Shown: positions 14,516 to 24,300 of the stretch, piece by piece
Layout: the number at the start of each line of letters is the position of its first letter
Position numbering within the stretch: the first letter of the stretch is position 1
NCBI GenBank assembly: GCA_965116785.1
Contig: OZ220731.1
Span: forward strand, 1,054,001-1,118,000
From: Bin87 sp965116785
GTDB taxonomy: Bacteria > Chloroflexota > Dehalococcoidia > Lucifugimonadales > UBA3495
Direction: 5' to 3'
DNA length: 64,000 bases
Position numbers and translations under genes: made by a program
The notes under the pieces: model-generated
What the model was told of the DNA's origin: nothing
Seen by the model: only the letters and a program-made list of their open reading frames with translations
Databases searched by the model: none

Positions 14516-16447
14516 CTATTCACGTACGCCCTTCACGTATTCCAGGTAGATGAATGTCCCGTTGTTGGGGCCGAGGAAGACGTACTCAGCCACAACATCA
14601 GGGTCGATGGTGGCGCTTATCGGAAGCGTCCAACCCGGTATCACACCAACCTGTTCGTATATTTCGTCCGAGACCTTCTGCCACAGGTGAGTGGCATCAG
14701 ACTCGTTCAGCGCACGGAGTGCCTGTTCCTTGTAATTCTGGATGTCGTCGCTGGTGTACATGCGGAAGAAGCGCTCGGCGCTGTAATAGAAGTGGACGCG
14801 GGTATCGATGGGCGCGGCCGGACCGCGGTGCGGGTAGATGCAGCAGTCGGTGTTGAGGCCGCGATACTCGTTGCGCCAATTGGAGAACTCGATGGGCTCG
14901 ATCATCGGGTCCAACCCGATTTGGGACCAGTACCCGGACATCGCCTCGAGCATGTCCGGGATCTCGGGAACCCCGCCCAGCGGGTACGAAATCACCCGGA
15001 AAGAGAACCCATTGGGGAATCCCGCATCGGCCAGCAACTGTTTCGCAGCTTCGGGGTCATACCCGTAATAGTCGTCCCACTTGTCTTCCCATGCCGGGTT
15101 GTATCCGGCCGGGAAGTCCGGCACGATGCCACCAATCCAGTGGTGTTCGCCGGCGCCTCCAAAGATGGCTTCGTTGATGGCGTCGCGGTCGATTGCCTTG
15201 TTCATAGCAATGCGAACCGTGCGGCCCGTTTCGCCCGGAATGCTCCACGGCAATTCTTCGTCCCGATGGCCCACGATATCGTAGTCCTCAACGTACCCGC
15301 CTGGCGTTTCGCCTGTGGAGTAGTACAAACCACCGAAGATCGCCCAGGCCATGGTGGCAGTAACCGATGAGTCGACCACTTCGAGTCCGTCATCTATCGC
15401 ATCCTGCAACAGCGCCCGGTTTACCGAACCAATGTGAGCCTCCCGGGCCTGCATGATCGCGAGGCGGGTGGCCGGCTCACGGACGTCCTTGATCTCGATT
15501 TCGCTGAAATCCGGATCGACGCGCCAATGGTCGTAGGCCACCTCGGACCATTGCCATCCCACGCCCTCTTCAAAGCTCACGTACTCGTAGGGGCCGGTCC
15601 GGGCCGATTTTTCAGCCACCAGGTCCCGGCTCGCCAGGCAGTAACCCAGGTCAAGCCCCGATTCGTTGTTTCCGTAGTCCGCCGCACCATTGGGGCAACT
15701 TTGGTCCCACTGGGCCTTGCTGCTGATGGGCATGCCGCGGAATCCGGAGAGCCAATAGACAAAGTCCACGGCGGGGCGCACCTTCATCTCCATGTTCAAC
15801 TCGTAGTCGTTCACGATTTCCGCAGTGGCGCCCGGGTTGGATCGGAAATAGTCCGAATAGGAAGCGCGACAATCGGGGTTGGTGTAGTAGGCCAGAGAGT
15901 GTTGCACGTCCTGGGCGGTGAACTCGCCCCAATCGTCGTGCCATTGGACGCCCTGGCGCAGTTTGAAGTTCCAGATCATCCCATCATCTGAGATGCTCCA
16001 CTCCGTGGCCAGCGTCGGCTCGTACTCCCCGTCGTAGCGATTGGCGTCGATCATGAATTCGGCGGACATCCGATAGTTCACGACGCCCGAACCGGTCACC
16101 TCACAGTCCAGCATCGATTCCAGCGACGGCGGGTCCAGCACGACAATGAGGCGTTCCGTAGCCAACTCGCCTTCCTGTTGGACAACCTCTGCAGTCGGCC
16201 TGGGCGTCGACTGCAGCACGGACGCACGTTGCGTCGGAGTGGGCAGGGCGCCGCTGGCTACCGGTGTATTGGTCGCGCGCACTACCGGAGTGTTGGTGGG
16301 CGCTTCAACCTGCGGCGCGGCCGTAGCCGCAGGCGCCACCGGAGCGGGCGCCTCCTGGGCTCCGCCACACGCCACCAGGAAGGCGGTAAGGACCAGGGAT
16401 GTGATTAAAGCGATTACCGGAATCTTCAACTGCCGTTTGATTGACAT
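14516..16447 (-). CDS. Peptide-binding lipoprotein, SBP family 5 (copy 1)
   Basis: 643 residues. I start at the internal Met (16447) because GGAGAGAG lies just upstream and the paralogue starts with the same MSIKR. The signal peptide ends in the lipobox LVACGG. A low-complexity Ala/Pro/Thr linker of about 75 residues (VEAPTNTPVVRATNTPVASG) should act as a stalk. The SBP_bac_5 domain follows: EWSISDDGMIWNFKLRQGVQ with WHDDWGEFTAQDV, then MNKAIDRDAINEAIFGGAGE and LLADAGFPNGFSFRV. It closely resembles its neighbour from end to end. It should deliver a peptide or other small organic solute to the downstream permeases. Confidence 0.9.
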   Translation of the reverse strand: MSIKRQLKIPVIALITSLVLTAFLVACGGAQEAPAPVAPAATAAPQVEAPTNTPVVRATNTPVASGALPTPTQRASVLQSTPRPTAEVVQQEGELATERLIVVLDPPSLESMLDCEVTGSGVVNYRMSAEFMIDANRYDGEYEPTLATEWSISDDGMIWNFKLRQGVQWHDDWGEFTAQDVQHSLAYYTNPDCRASYSDYFRSNPGATAEIVNDYELNMEMKVRPAVDFVYWLSGFRGMPISSKAQWDQSCPNGAADYGNNESGLDLGYCLASRDLVAEKSARTGPYEYVSFEEGVGWQWSEVAYDHWRVDPDFSEIEIKDVREPATRLAIMQAREAHIGSVNRALLQDAIDDGLEVVDSSVTATMAWAIFGGLYYSTGETPGGYVEDYDIVGHRDEELPWSIPGETGRTVRIAMNKAIDRDAINEAIFGGAGEHHWIGGIVPDFPAGYNPAWEDKWDDYYGYDPEAAKQLLADAGFPNGFSFRVISYPLGGVPEIPDMLEAMSGYWSQIGLDPMIEPIEFSNWRNEYRGLNTDCCIYPHRGPAAPIDTRVHFYYSAERFFRMYTSDDIQNYKEQALRALNESDATHLWQKVSDEIYEQVGVIPGWTLPISATIDPDVVAEYVFLGPNNGTFIYLEYVKGVRE

Positions 16448-16732
16448 GTGCTCTCTCCGGGTCTGCATGGGGTTGGGACTTCAGAAACCGATTAACGTGC
16501 GACGACGGCTATCCCAACCGCCCAGCAGCTCCAGGTCATATTAGGAATACGCTTTCAGGCGCGATACAGTCAACATACTATACGTATATCGTATCTAATC
16601 AATAGGTAAACAGTGATAACACGTACTCAACTGCCAAAGCGGATCGATTTACCGACTGAAGCGTTCCGGGGCCCCTGACGCCGCGATCTGGCCGCAGCGT
16701 CAGGGGCAACTGTCGTGACGCGTGAACTGCTG
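16448..16732. other. Gap between the two binding-protein genes; A/T-rich possible promoter
   Basis: 285 bases with no gene. The middle (about 16555-16625) is clearly A/T-rich and contains several minus-strand promoter-like pieces (TTGATT followed by TATAGT about 15 bases later). Copy 1 may therefore be transcribed on its own as well as with copy 2. The hairpin at 16671-16707 is listed separately. Confidence 0.4.
16671..16707 (-). other. Intergenic hairpin after the second binding-protein gene
   Basis: An 11-bp perfect stem (16671-16681 with 16697-16707) downstream of the copy-2 stop on the minus strand, without a T-run. It has the same layout and inner stem bases as the hairpin after copy 1, so gene and hairpin appear to have been duplicated together. 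Confidence 0.55.
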
Positions 16733-18691
16733 CTATTCACGCACGCCTTTCACGTACTCCAGGTAGATGAAGCTTCCCTGGTTCGGTCCCAGGAAGACAT
16801 ACTCAGCCACCACGTCCGGATCGATGGTCGCGCTGATCGGCATGGTCCAGCCGGGGATGGTGCTGACTTCGTAGAAGAGCTCATCCGAAACCTTCTGCCA
16901 GTCGGAGGTAGCGTCGGCTTCGTTCAGGGCTCGCAGCGCCTTGTTCTTATGCTCCTGGATAGAGTCGCTGGTGTATGCCCGGAAGAAGCGCTCGGCGCTG
17001 AAGTAGAAGTGAACGCGCGTGTCGATAGGCGCCGCCGGTCCACGGAACCCGTAGATGCAGCAGTCGGTATCGAGGCCGCGGTAGTGGTTGCGCCAGTTCG
17101 AGAACTCGATCGGATCCAGTTCCGGCTCCAGGCCAATTTCGGACCAGAACTTGGCCATGGCTTCCATCTGGTCGGGCAATTCCGGAACGCCGCCCAGGAC
17201 GAACACCGGAACGCGGAATGAGAAACCTTCCGGATATCCCGCCTCGACCAGCAATTCACGGGCCCTTTCCGGGTCATATCCGTAGAGTTCGTCCCACTGT
17301 GCCTCCCAATCCGGGTTGAAGCCGGCCGGGAAGTCCGGCACCAGGGTTGCCACCCATTGCCGTCCGCCCACGCCCTTGTAGATCGCTTCATTGATCTGGT
17401 CGCGGTCGATGGCCTTGTTCATGGCCATCCGAACCAGCCTGCCCGACTCGCCGGGCTCGCTCCAGGGCAACTTCTCGTCGCGAGCCGCAACGATGTCATA
17501 GCTCGAGCGGATTTCCGCCTGTTCTTCCGCAGGCAGATCGGTGGGTACTCCGGCCGCGCCGGTGGAGAAGTACATTCCTCCGAATAGGGCGAACGCGGTT
17601 ACCGAACGGACCGAGCTATCCACAACTTCGAGACCGTCGTCAACGGCGTCCTGAATCAAAGCCCGGTTGATGGTGGCGATGTGTCCTTCGCGGGCCTGCA
17701 TGATGGCCAGACGGGTGGCCGACTCGCGCACATCCTTGATCTCGATTTCAGCGAAATCGGGGTTCACGCGCCAGTGGTCGTAGTCGACCCGCCGCCATTC
17801 CCAGCCGACGCCTTCCTGGAAGCTCACGAATTCGTACGGTCCGGTGCGGGCGGGTTTCTCCGCCACCTTGTCCCGGCTCTGGATGCAGTAGTTCAACGGC
17901 AGGCCGGCCTCGTTGTTCCCGTAGTCGGCCTCGCCGTTGGGGCAATCCTGGTCCCACTGGGCCTTGCTGCTGTGGGGGATGCCGCGATAGCCCGAATACC
18001 AGTACACGAAGTCAACGGCAGGGCGACGCTTCATGTGGATGTTGACTTCGTAGTCGTTGACGATCTCGACGTCGCCGCCCGGGTCACTGCGGAAGTAGTC
18101 CGAGTACGAGGCGCGGCAGTCGGGGTTGGTGTAGTACGCCATCGAGTGCACCACGTCCTTGGCGGTGAACTCTCCCCAGTCGTCGTGCCACCGGACTCCC
18201 TGCCGCAGCTTGAAGTTCCACGTCCGCCCGTCCTCGCTGATGCCCCATTCCGTCGACAGCATGGGCTCGTACGACCCGTCGAACCGACTGGCATCAACCA
18301 TCCATTCCGCGGACATGCGGTAGTTGAGCACGCCGGAGCCCGTCACTTCGCAGTCCAGCATCGACTCCAGGGACGGCGGGTCTGCGACCAGGATCAGTCG
18401 GTCGGTAACCAGCTCACCCTCGAGTTGCGGCGCGAGGGTCGGGCGGGGCGTGGCCTGAAGCACAGAGGCGCGCTGCGTCGGGGTGGGCTGCGCAACCCCG
18501 GCGGTTGGAGTATTCGTCGCCCGCACCACGGGTGTGTTGGTGGGCGCTTCAACCTGCGGCGCGGCCGTGGCCGCAGGGGCCACCGGAGCGGGCGCCTCCT
18601 GGGCTCCGCCACACGCGACAAGCAAAGCGGTGACCGCAAGGGTGGTCATCAGTGCGACTGCCGGGAGTTTCAAGTGCCGTTTGATTGACAT
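16733..18691 (-). CDS. Peptide-binding lipoprotein, SBP family 5 (copy 2)
   Basis: 652 residues; strong GGAGGAGGA ribosome site before 18691. The architecture is the same as copy 1: signal peptide with LLVACGG lipobox, an almost identical Ala/Pro/Thr linker, then SBP_bac_5 (TEWGISEDGRTWNFKLRQGV, MNKAIDRDQINEAIYKGVGG, LLVEAGYPEGFSFRVPVFVL) and the shared C-terminus GSFIYLEYVKGVRE. It carries an extra short insert (PTDLPAEEQAEIRSSYD) in the middle. As the first gene of the operon it is nearest the promoter. The two copies may serve one permease pair with different ligands; that is inference. Confidence 0.9.
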   Translation of the reverse strand: MSIKRHLKLPAVALMTTLAVTALLVACGGAQEAPAPVAPAATAAPQVEAPTNTPVVRATNTPTAGVAQPTPTQRASVLQATPRPTLAPQLEGELVTDRLILVADPPSLESMLDCEVTGSGVLNYRMSAEWMVDASRFDGSYEPMLSTEWGISEDGRTWNFKLRQGVRWHDDWGEFTAKDVVHSMAYYTNPDCRASYSDYFRSDPGGDVEIVNDYEVNIHMKRRPAVDFVYWYSGYRGIPHSSKAQWDQDCPNGEADYGNNEAGLPLNYCIQSRDKVAEKPARTGPYEFVSFQEGVGWEWRRVDYDHWRVNPDFAEIEIKDVRESATRLAIMQAREGHIATINRALIQDAVDDGLEVVDSSVRSVTAFALFGGMYFSTGAAGVPTDLPAEEQAEIRSSYDIVAARDEKLPWSEPGESGRLVRMAMNKAIDRDQINEAIYKGVGGRQWVATLVPDFPAGFNPDWEAQWDELYGYDPERARELLVEAGYPEGFSFRVPVFVLGGVPELPDQMEAMAKFWSEIGLEPELDPIEFSNWRNHYRGLDTDCCIYGFRGPAAPIDTRVHFYFSAERFFRAYTSDSIQEHKNKALRALNEADATSDWQKVSDELFYEVSTIPGWTMPISATIDPDVVAEYVFLGPNQGSFIYLEYVKGVRE

Positions 18692-18836
18692 AGTCCTCCT
18701 CCAGATCCGCGTTCAAATCGGACACGTGAGCGCAACCGGCACGCGGCTGCGCCAGCCCTGATTTCCAATCAGCGCTGGCAATATAGGAAATTTCAACAAG
18801 TGCAGTCAATCGCTGTGTTTATCAATCGTAAATACT

Positions 18837-18865
18837 ATTATCGGCAAATATTAGCGTATCGACAA
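18837..18865 (-). promoter_or_regulatory. Candidate sigma70-type promoter of the peptide-importer operon
   Basis: On the minus strand TTGTCG (18860-18865) and GATAAT (18837-18842) are separated by exactly 17 bases, in an A/T-rich patch about 145 bases upstream of the copy-2 start. A second overlapping pair (TTGCCG, 17 bases, TGATAA) lies slightly nearer the gene. The rest of the 18692-19002 gap shows no gene. Confidence 0.5.
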
Positions 18866-19002
18866 CGTATTCCTTCATGGTCAGCCGAAAACATCTCACA
18901 TACACCGATTGACGTTACGACATTTCAATATCACTTCATCATTGCGACGGATATATAATATTTGGACGGAGAATGTATCTCCTAAGGTGATACTAAAAGT
19001 GT

Positions 19003-19044
19003 CAGGGCGGCCGTCCACACCGAACTCGGCGGACGGCCGCCCTG
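19003..19044 (-). terminator. Terminator of the LLM oxidoreductase gene
   Basis: A 14-bp stem (19003-19016 with 19031-19044) just past the stop of the minus-strand gene. On the minus strand it is followed by ACTTTTAG, a short U-run. It also insulates the importer operon further along. Confidence 0.7.
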
Positions 19045-19076
19045 GCTGGCGGCGGTCTGGTCTTTGGAATGGTGCG

Positions 19077-19919
19077 CTACATCACCGCCTCCGCGATGCG
19101 ATCGATTTCGTCCAGCGCGCTGGAATTGGTCGTGTCACCGAGCCTGATGATTACGCGGTTGGCCCCGGCGTCCTCAAACCGGGAAAGCGTATCGCGATCC
19201 GGCGCCTGTCCGAAAACCGTGATGTCGATGGACGCCGGGTCCCTGCCCGACGCTTCCGCCAGTTCGTCGATGGCCGCCTTGCCCGCGGCGATTTGGTCGG
19301 GGCTCGCCGCCGTCGGCATCCAACCGTCCCCCCATCGGGCGACCCGGCGAAACACGTTACGCGCGTTGCCACCCAGTAACACCGGCGGGCCCCCCTCCTG
19401 GGCCGGTTTCGGGTTGCACTGAACCGGCGGGAAGTCGTAGAACTGCCCGTGGTATTCGGCGGCGTCCTGCGTCCACAGTGCACGCATGACCTCGATGGCC
19501 TCCCGCGCCTGGGTCCATCGGTGATCGAAATCGCCGCCCATGATTTCGGTTTCCTCCCTGAGCCATCCTGTTCCTATCCCCAGGATGAACCGTCCGCCTG
19601 AGAATCGGTCCAGGGTTGAAATGGCGCCGGCCAGCACCAGCGGGTTTCGCTCGGGAATCAGCGTGATGCCGGTGCCCAGCTTGATGCGGCTGGTCACCGC
19701 GGACGCCCGGGCCAGTCCTATATACGGATCACCCATGTCGGCCATGTACGGCGGGATGGAACCGTCCGGCGACCCGGGATATTTGGAGTCCGTGTTCACG
19801 GGCATCACCGGGTGTTCCGGCAACCATATCGATTCAAACCCCGCGGCCTCTGCCCTGGCGGCAATGTCCGCGACGTCGATCGAATTGGTTGATATCGACA
19901 TGTTCAAACCGATGTCCAT
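19077..19919 (-). CDS. LLM-class flavin/F420-dependent oxidoreductase
   Basis: 280 residues. The start is set at 19919 by GGAGGT five bases upstream. It has the luciferase-like TIM-barrel pattern: IAARAEAAGFESIWLPEHPV near the N-terminus, SRIKLGTGITLIPERNPLVL, LDRFSGGRFILGIGTGWL and, later, PPVLLGGNARNVFRRVARWG with DGWMP. These enzymes use FMN or coenzyme F420 to oxidise or reduce organic substrates. Length and motifs suit the F420-type subgroup often called TIGR03619, but the cofactor cannot be fixed from sequence. It is one of three LLM genes in the window and stands alone between a terminator and a divergent promoter. Confidence 0.85.
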   Translation of the reverse strand: MDIGLNMSISTNSIDVADIAARAEAAGFESIWLPEHPVMPVNTDSKYPGSPDGSIPPYMADMGDPYIGLARASAVTSRIKLGTGITLIPERNPLVLAGAISTLDRFSGGRFILGIGTGWLREETEIMGGDFDHRWTQAREAIEVMRALWTQDAAEYHGQFYDFPPVQCNPKPAQEGGPPVLLGGNARNVFRRVARWGDGWMPTAASPDQIAAGKAAIDELAEASGRDPASIDITVFGQAPDRDTLSRFEDAGANRVIIRLGDTTNSSALDEIDRIAEAVM

Positions 19920-20023
19920 GGCTACCTCCGCCGGCACACGTTGACCGCACTTTACTTGCGGGTTTGGCGGATGATAGCACGGTGGTCATGGGGGGTCTAC
20001 GACGAAGCCTCGGAACTGAATGC

Positions 20024-20029
20024 TATACT
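20024..20029 (+). promoter_or_regulatory. Extended -10 box before the GYD gene
   Basis: TGC-TATACT, an extended -10 element, 57 bases upstream of the start at 20087. No clear -35. It lies in the divergent gap between the LLM gene and the GYD-thiD pair and would drive the latter. Confidence 0.45.
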
Positions 20030-20086
20030 GCATAAGCGTTGCCATCACCCGCACGAATATGAACTCTAATCCCGACGGAGACAGCG

Positions 20087-20476
20087 ATGCCGTTGTACAT
20101 AATGCTTGCCAATTTCACCGGCCAGGGAAGGCGCATGCGCCAGGAAAACCCCGATCTGCTGAGTGATGCAGCCGCAAACGCCGAGACCCCCAACAGCAAG
20201 GTCTTGTCGCAATACGCGGTACTCGGGCGCCACGATTTCGTGATAATTACTGAGGCTGAAGATAACCACGCGGCGGCCAGGCTGTCGCTTGAACTCGGAG
20301 TGAGCGCCGGGCTGAACATCGAAACCCTGCCGGCAATGCCGGTCGGAGTGCTTTCGGACGAAGAGCACATCAGCATCCTGAGGGATGCCGCGGTGGCGCT
20401 CAACCTTCCCAACGGTCCCGATGAGCACCCGGGCGATGACGACGATTCCTGGCGCATTCCTGACGATCCAGAATAG
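20087..20476 (+). CDS. GYD domain protein
   Basis: 129 residues. MPLYIMLANFTGQGRRM and YAVLGRHDFVIITEAEDNHA are the recognisable halves of the GYD domain, a small ferredoxin-like fold of unknown function. It is followed by SAGLNIETLPAMPV, also typical, and an acidic tail (PDEHPGDDDDSWRIPDDPE) unlike most members. thiD starts 24 bases downstream, so the two genes are probably co-transcribed. Confidence 0.75.
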   Translation: MPLYIMLANFTGQGRRMRQENPDLLSDAAANAETPNSKVLSQYAVLGRHDFVIITEAEDNHAAARLSLELGVSAGLNIETLPAMPVGVLSDEEHISILRDAAVALNLPNGPDEHPGDDDDSWRIPDDPE

Positions 20477-20500
20477 AGCCCATCGCTAACCAAGGCGACC

Positions 20501-21301
20501 ATGATGCCCAATAATCGCCCTCCCACCGTGATGACCATCGCGGGATCAGACTCCGGCGGTGGAGCCGGCATACAGGCAGACCTGAAAACCTTTTCCGCCA
20601 TGGGCGTGTTTGGCACGTCGACTCTCACCGCGATCACTGCCCAAAACACGGTGGGCGTGAGCGCGGTGCACGAAATACCCACCGACGTGATCACCGCCCA
20701 AATTGACGCCGTAGTCACGGACATCGGAGCCGACGCCGTCAAGACGGGCATGCTTTCGTCCAGCGATATTGTCGAAACCGTAGCGGAGGCTATCCGGCGT
20801 CATGGCATCGCCAACCTGGTTGTCGATCCCGTGATGGTCGCCAAGAGCGGCGATCGCCTGCTGCGAGAGGAAGCGATACAGTCCATCTGCAACTCCCTGA
20901 TACCTCTGGCGGCGGTGGTTACGCCCAATATCCCCGAGGCGGAAGACTTGACCGGGCTGAGTATCGCGAGCGATGACGACGTACGGGAGGCCGCGATGCG
21001 GATCGTCGCCATGGGCGCCCGTGCGGTTGTGGTTAAGGGTGGTCACCGGGAAGGTCCGCCGACCGACGTACTATACGATGGGAGCGTTTTTCAGGAGTTC
21101 ACTACGGAGCGCATTCCGTCCACGAACACCCACGGGACCGGTTGCACCTTCGCTTCGGCGGTGGCGGCCGGACTGGCGCACGGACTGGATACGCCCTCCG
21201 CGGTAGCCCAGGCGAAAGACTACGTAACCGCCGCCATTCGCGCCTCGTATCCAATCGGGCAGGGTCATGGGCCGTTGCACCACTTCCACGCATTTTGGTG
21301 A
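20501..21301 (+). CDS. thiD: Hydroxymethylpyrimidine/phosphomethylpyrimidine kinase
   Basis: 266 residues, normal length. It phosphorylates HMP twice to give the pyrimidine half of thiamine. Motifs: VMTIAGSDSGGGAGIQADLK at the N-terminus (substrate site), ALTAITAQNTVGV, VVDPVMVAKSGDRLL, LTPN-like VVTPNIPEAEDLTGL and the C-terminal anion-hole NTHGTGCTFASAVAAGLAHG with its catalytic-type Cys. It supplies the substrate of the ThiE enzyme encoded at 3.9 kb. Confidence 0.92.
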   Translation: MMPNNRPPTVMTIAGSDSGGGAGIQADLKTFSAMGVFGTSTLTAITAQNTVGVSAVHEIPTDVITAQIDAVVTDIGADAVKTGMLSSSDIVETVAEAIRRHGIANLVVDPVMVAKSGDRLLREEAIQSICNSLIPLAAVVTPNIPEAEDLTGLSIASDDDVREAAMRIVAMGARAVVVKGGHREGPPTDVLYDGSVFQEFTTERIPSTNTHGTGCTFASAVAAGLAHGLDTPSAVAQAKDYVTAAIRASYPIGQGHGPLHHFHAFW

Positions 21302-21315
21302 AATCGTCCCTGCGC

Positions 21316-21321
21316 TATAAT
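21316..21321 (+). promoter_or_regulatory. -10 box before ileS
   Basis: A perfect TATAAT between thiD and ileS, 75 bases upstream of the ileS start. A poor -35 (TTTTGG, 21293-21298) stands 17 bases away. The 94-base gap and this box suggest ileS has its own promoter. Confidence 0.5.
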
Positions 21322-21395
21322 CGGATTTCATCCAGGTTTTGGGTTTCCTAACAGCGCGCGGGGCTTGCCGCGCCGCCAGATGAGGTATTGCAGCC

Positions 21396-24300
21396 ATGCC
21401 TGCTTTTGACGTGGTTTCCAGCCGGGTTAGCTTCCCGGATCTCGATGCGGAGATCCTGGATTACTGGAAGGAGCGCGACGTGTTCCGCCGGTCCGTTGAC
21501 GACCGGCCCGACGCTCCCCTCTTCATGATGTACGAGGGCCCGCCCACCGCCAACGGCAGCCCCGGCATTCACCACGTCCTGGCCCGTGTCTTCAAAGACG
21601 TTATTTCCCGATACCGCACCATGAAAGGATGCCGGGTCATCCGCAAAGGCGGTTGGGACACCCACGGCCTCCCCGTGGAACTCCAGATCGAGCAGGAACT
21701 GGGCATCTCGTCCAAGCGCGAAATCGAGGAGTTCGGTATCGCCGAGTTCAACCGGCGTTGCCGCGACAGTGTTTTCCGGTACGTCAAGGAATGGGAGGTC
21801 ATGACGGACCGCATCGGCTACTGGGTCGATATGGACGATCCGTACGTCACGCTGGAAAACGACTACATCGAAACCGGATGGTGGATCCTGAAACAGCTTT
21901 GGGATCGGGGCCTGCTCTACCAGGACCGGCGTGGCGCGCCCCATTGCCCCCGTTGCGTCTCCAGCCTGTCCTCCCATGAGGTCGCCCTGGGGTACCGCGA
22001 AAACACGCCGGACCCGTCAACCTTCGTAACTTTCGAGGCGACTCAGTGGCTCGATGGCTCCGCGCCCGAAATCCCTTCGTACTTCCTGGCGTGGACAACA
22101 ACACCGTGGACGCTGCCGGGCAACACCGCGCTGGCCGTCAGCGCCGATGCCGATTATTCCATCGTGGAAACTACGAATGGTACCGGCGAAACGATCCGGC
22201 TCGCTCTGGCCACCGCGCTGCTCGGCGTCCTGCATGACGACTACACCGTAACGCAGGAGGTTAAAGGCAGCCAGTTGATTGGCCTGTCCTACCGACCGCT
22301 TTACGACGCCTCAGAGTTTGGAACTCCGATCCGGCAGTTCCTGTCAGACGGGGACGGCCAAATTTCGCTGGAGGACGTCGGCGCATACTCCACTAGGGTC
22401 GTGTCGGCCGACTTTGTAAGCATGGATGACGGCAGCGGCATCGTGCACATCGCGCCGGCCTTCGGCGACGAGGACCTGGGGTTGGGACGAGAACACCAGC
22501 TGGCGTTCGTGCAGCCCGTCGACCTGCAGGGCGTCATCACCGGCAGCTACCCCTTCGCCGGCAAGTTCGTCAAGGATGCCGATCCGGAAATCCTGGCCGA
22601 CCTGGAAGCCCGCGGCCTGTTGTACCACCAAGGCGTCTACCGGCACACCTACCCATTCTGCTGGCGCTGCGACACTCCACTGCTCTACTACGCCAAGACG
22701 TCCTGGTACATCCGGACGACGGCGGTCAAAGATCAGTTGGTGGGCAACAACTCCCGGATCAACTGGTACCCGGAGCACATCCGCGAGGGCCGATTCGGCG
22801 AATGGCTGCGCAACAACGTGGACTGGGCGATCTCCCGCGAACGTTACTGGGGAACACCGATACCCATCTGGCAGTGCGACGGTTGCGGCGAAATGGACTG
22901 CGTCGGCGGCGTCGAGGAATTGTCGCAGCGTTCCGGTCAGGAGCTTGATGATCTGGACCTGCACCGCCCGTATGTTGACGACGTCAAATGGTCCTGCGCG
23001 TCGGATGCTTGCAGCGGCGTGTTCCGGCGGATCCCTGAAGTGATGGACTGCTGGTTCGATTCCGGCATGATGCCCCTGGCCCAGTGGCATTACCCCTTTG
23101 AGAACCGCGACATCGAGACCGACGGGCGTCTGCCCGCCGATTACATCTGCGAGGCGGTGGACCAGACCCGGGGCTGGTTCTACAGCCTCCACGCCCTTTC
23201 CACCCTGCTCAAAGACGACGTTGCCTACCGCAACGTCATCTGCCTGGGCCTGATCCTGGACGGGCGCGGCCGCAAGATGAGCAAACGGCTGGGCAACATC
23301 GTTGAGCCGGACAGCATCCTTGACGCCCACGGGGCCGACGCGCTGCGGTGGTATCTGTTCACCGCGTCCCACCCGGGCGAGCCCAGGCGCTTCTCCGACC
23401 GGCTGGTGCAGCAGACCCTGCGCCAGGTTTTGTTGACGTTGTGGAACGTCTACTCGTTCTTCACCAACTACGCCAACATCGACGAGTTCGAGCCTTCGCA
23501 GATCCCCGAGGGATGGCAACCCGAAGCCGAACTTGATCGCTGGATCCTGGCCGAGCTCAACCAATTGGTCCAGGTCGTGGACGACCACCTGGACAACTAC
23601 AACCCCACCGACGCCGGCCGCCGCATCGCCGAGTTCATCGACGTGCTGTCCAACTGGTATGTTCGCCGTTCGCGCCGCCGCTTCTGGCGGTCGGAAACCG
23701 ACGCGGACAAGATCGGGGCCTACGCGACCCTGTACCGGTGCCTGACCACGGTGGCCAGGCTGATGGCTCCGCTGGCTCCCTTCGTGTCGGAGCAGATGTA
23801 CCGCAACCTGGAACTGCGCTACCAACCCGATGCGCCCGACAGCGTGCATCTCGCCGCCTATCCGCAGGCCGACACTTCGCTAATCGACCGACCCATCATG
23901 GAGGCAACCCGGTTGGCGATTCGTGTGTCCAGCATGGGCCGTGCGGCGCGAAGCAAGGCAGGTCTGAAGGTTCGGCAACCGCTGGCCGAAGTGGTGGTGA
24001 AGACTCGCTCCGACGCGGAGTTGGTACACCTCAATCAGGTGCGACCGCAGGTCCTGGAGGAACTGAACATCAAGGAATTGCGGCCTGTGGACGGCGCCGG
24101 CGATCTCTATGTCCAGGCCCGCGATTTGGCTGAAGACGACGGCGAAACTGTGGTTTCGGTTGCCGGCTATTCTGCGGCTCTCGACTCCGGCTACATGGTG
24201 GCCGTAGACGCGCGCATCACGCCCGAACTGGCCGACGAAGGCATGGCGCGCGAGCTCGCCCATAGAATCCAAAACCTGCGCAAAAACGCCCGGTTTGAGA

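Noticed and set aside
14454..16707. Hairpins after the binding-protein genes called as rho-independent terminators
   Set aside because: Strong stems but no U-run on the transcribed (minus) strand; more likely mRNA-stabilising structures.
17681..18688. 335-codon plus-strand frame
   Set aside because: Antisense to the second binding lipoprotein; no start signals.
22344..23849. 501-codon minus-strand open frame
   Set aside because: Antisense to ileS; no domain features; long antisense frames are expected in high-GC genes.
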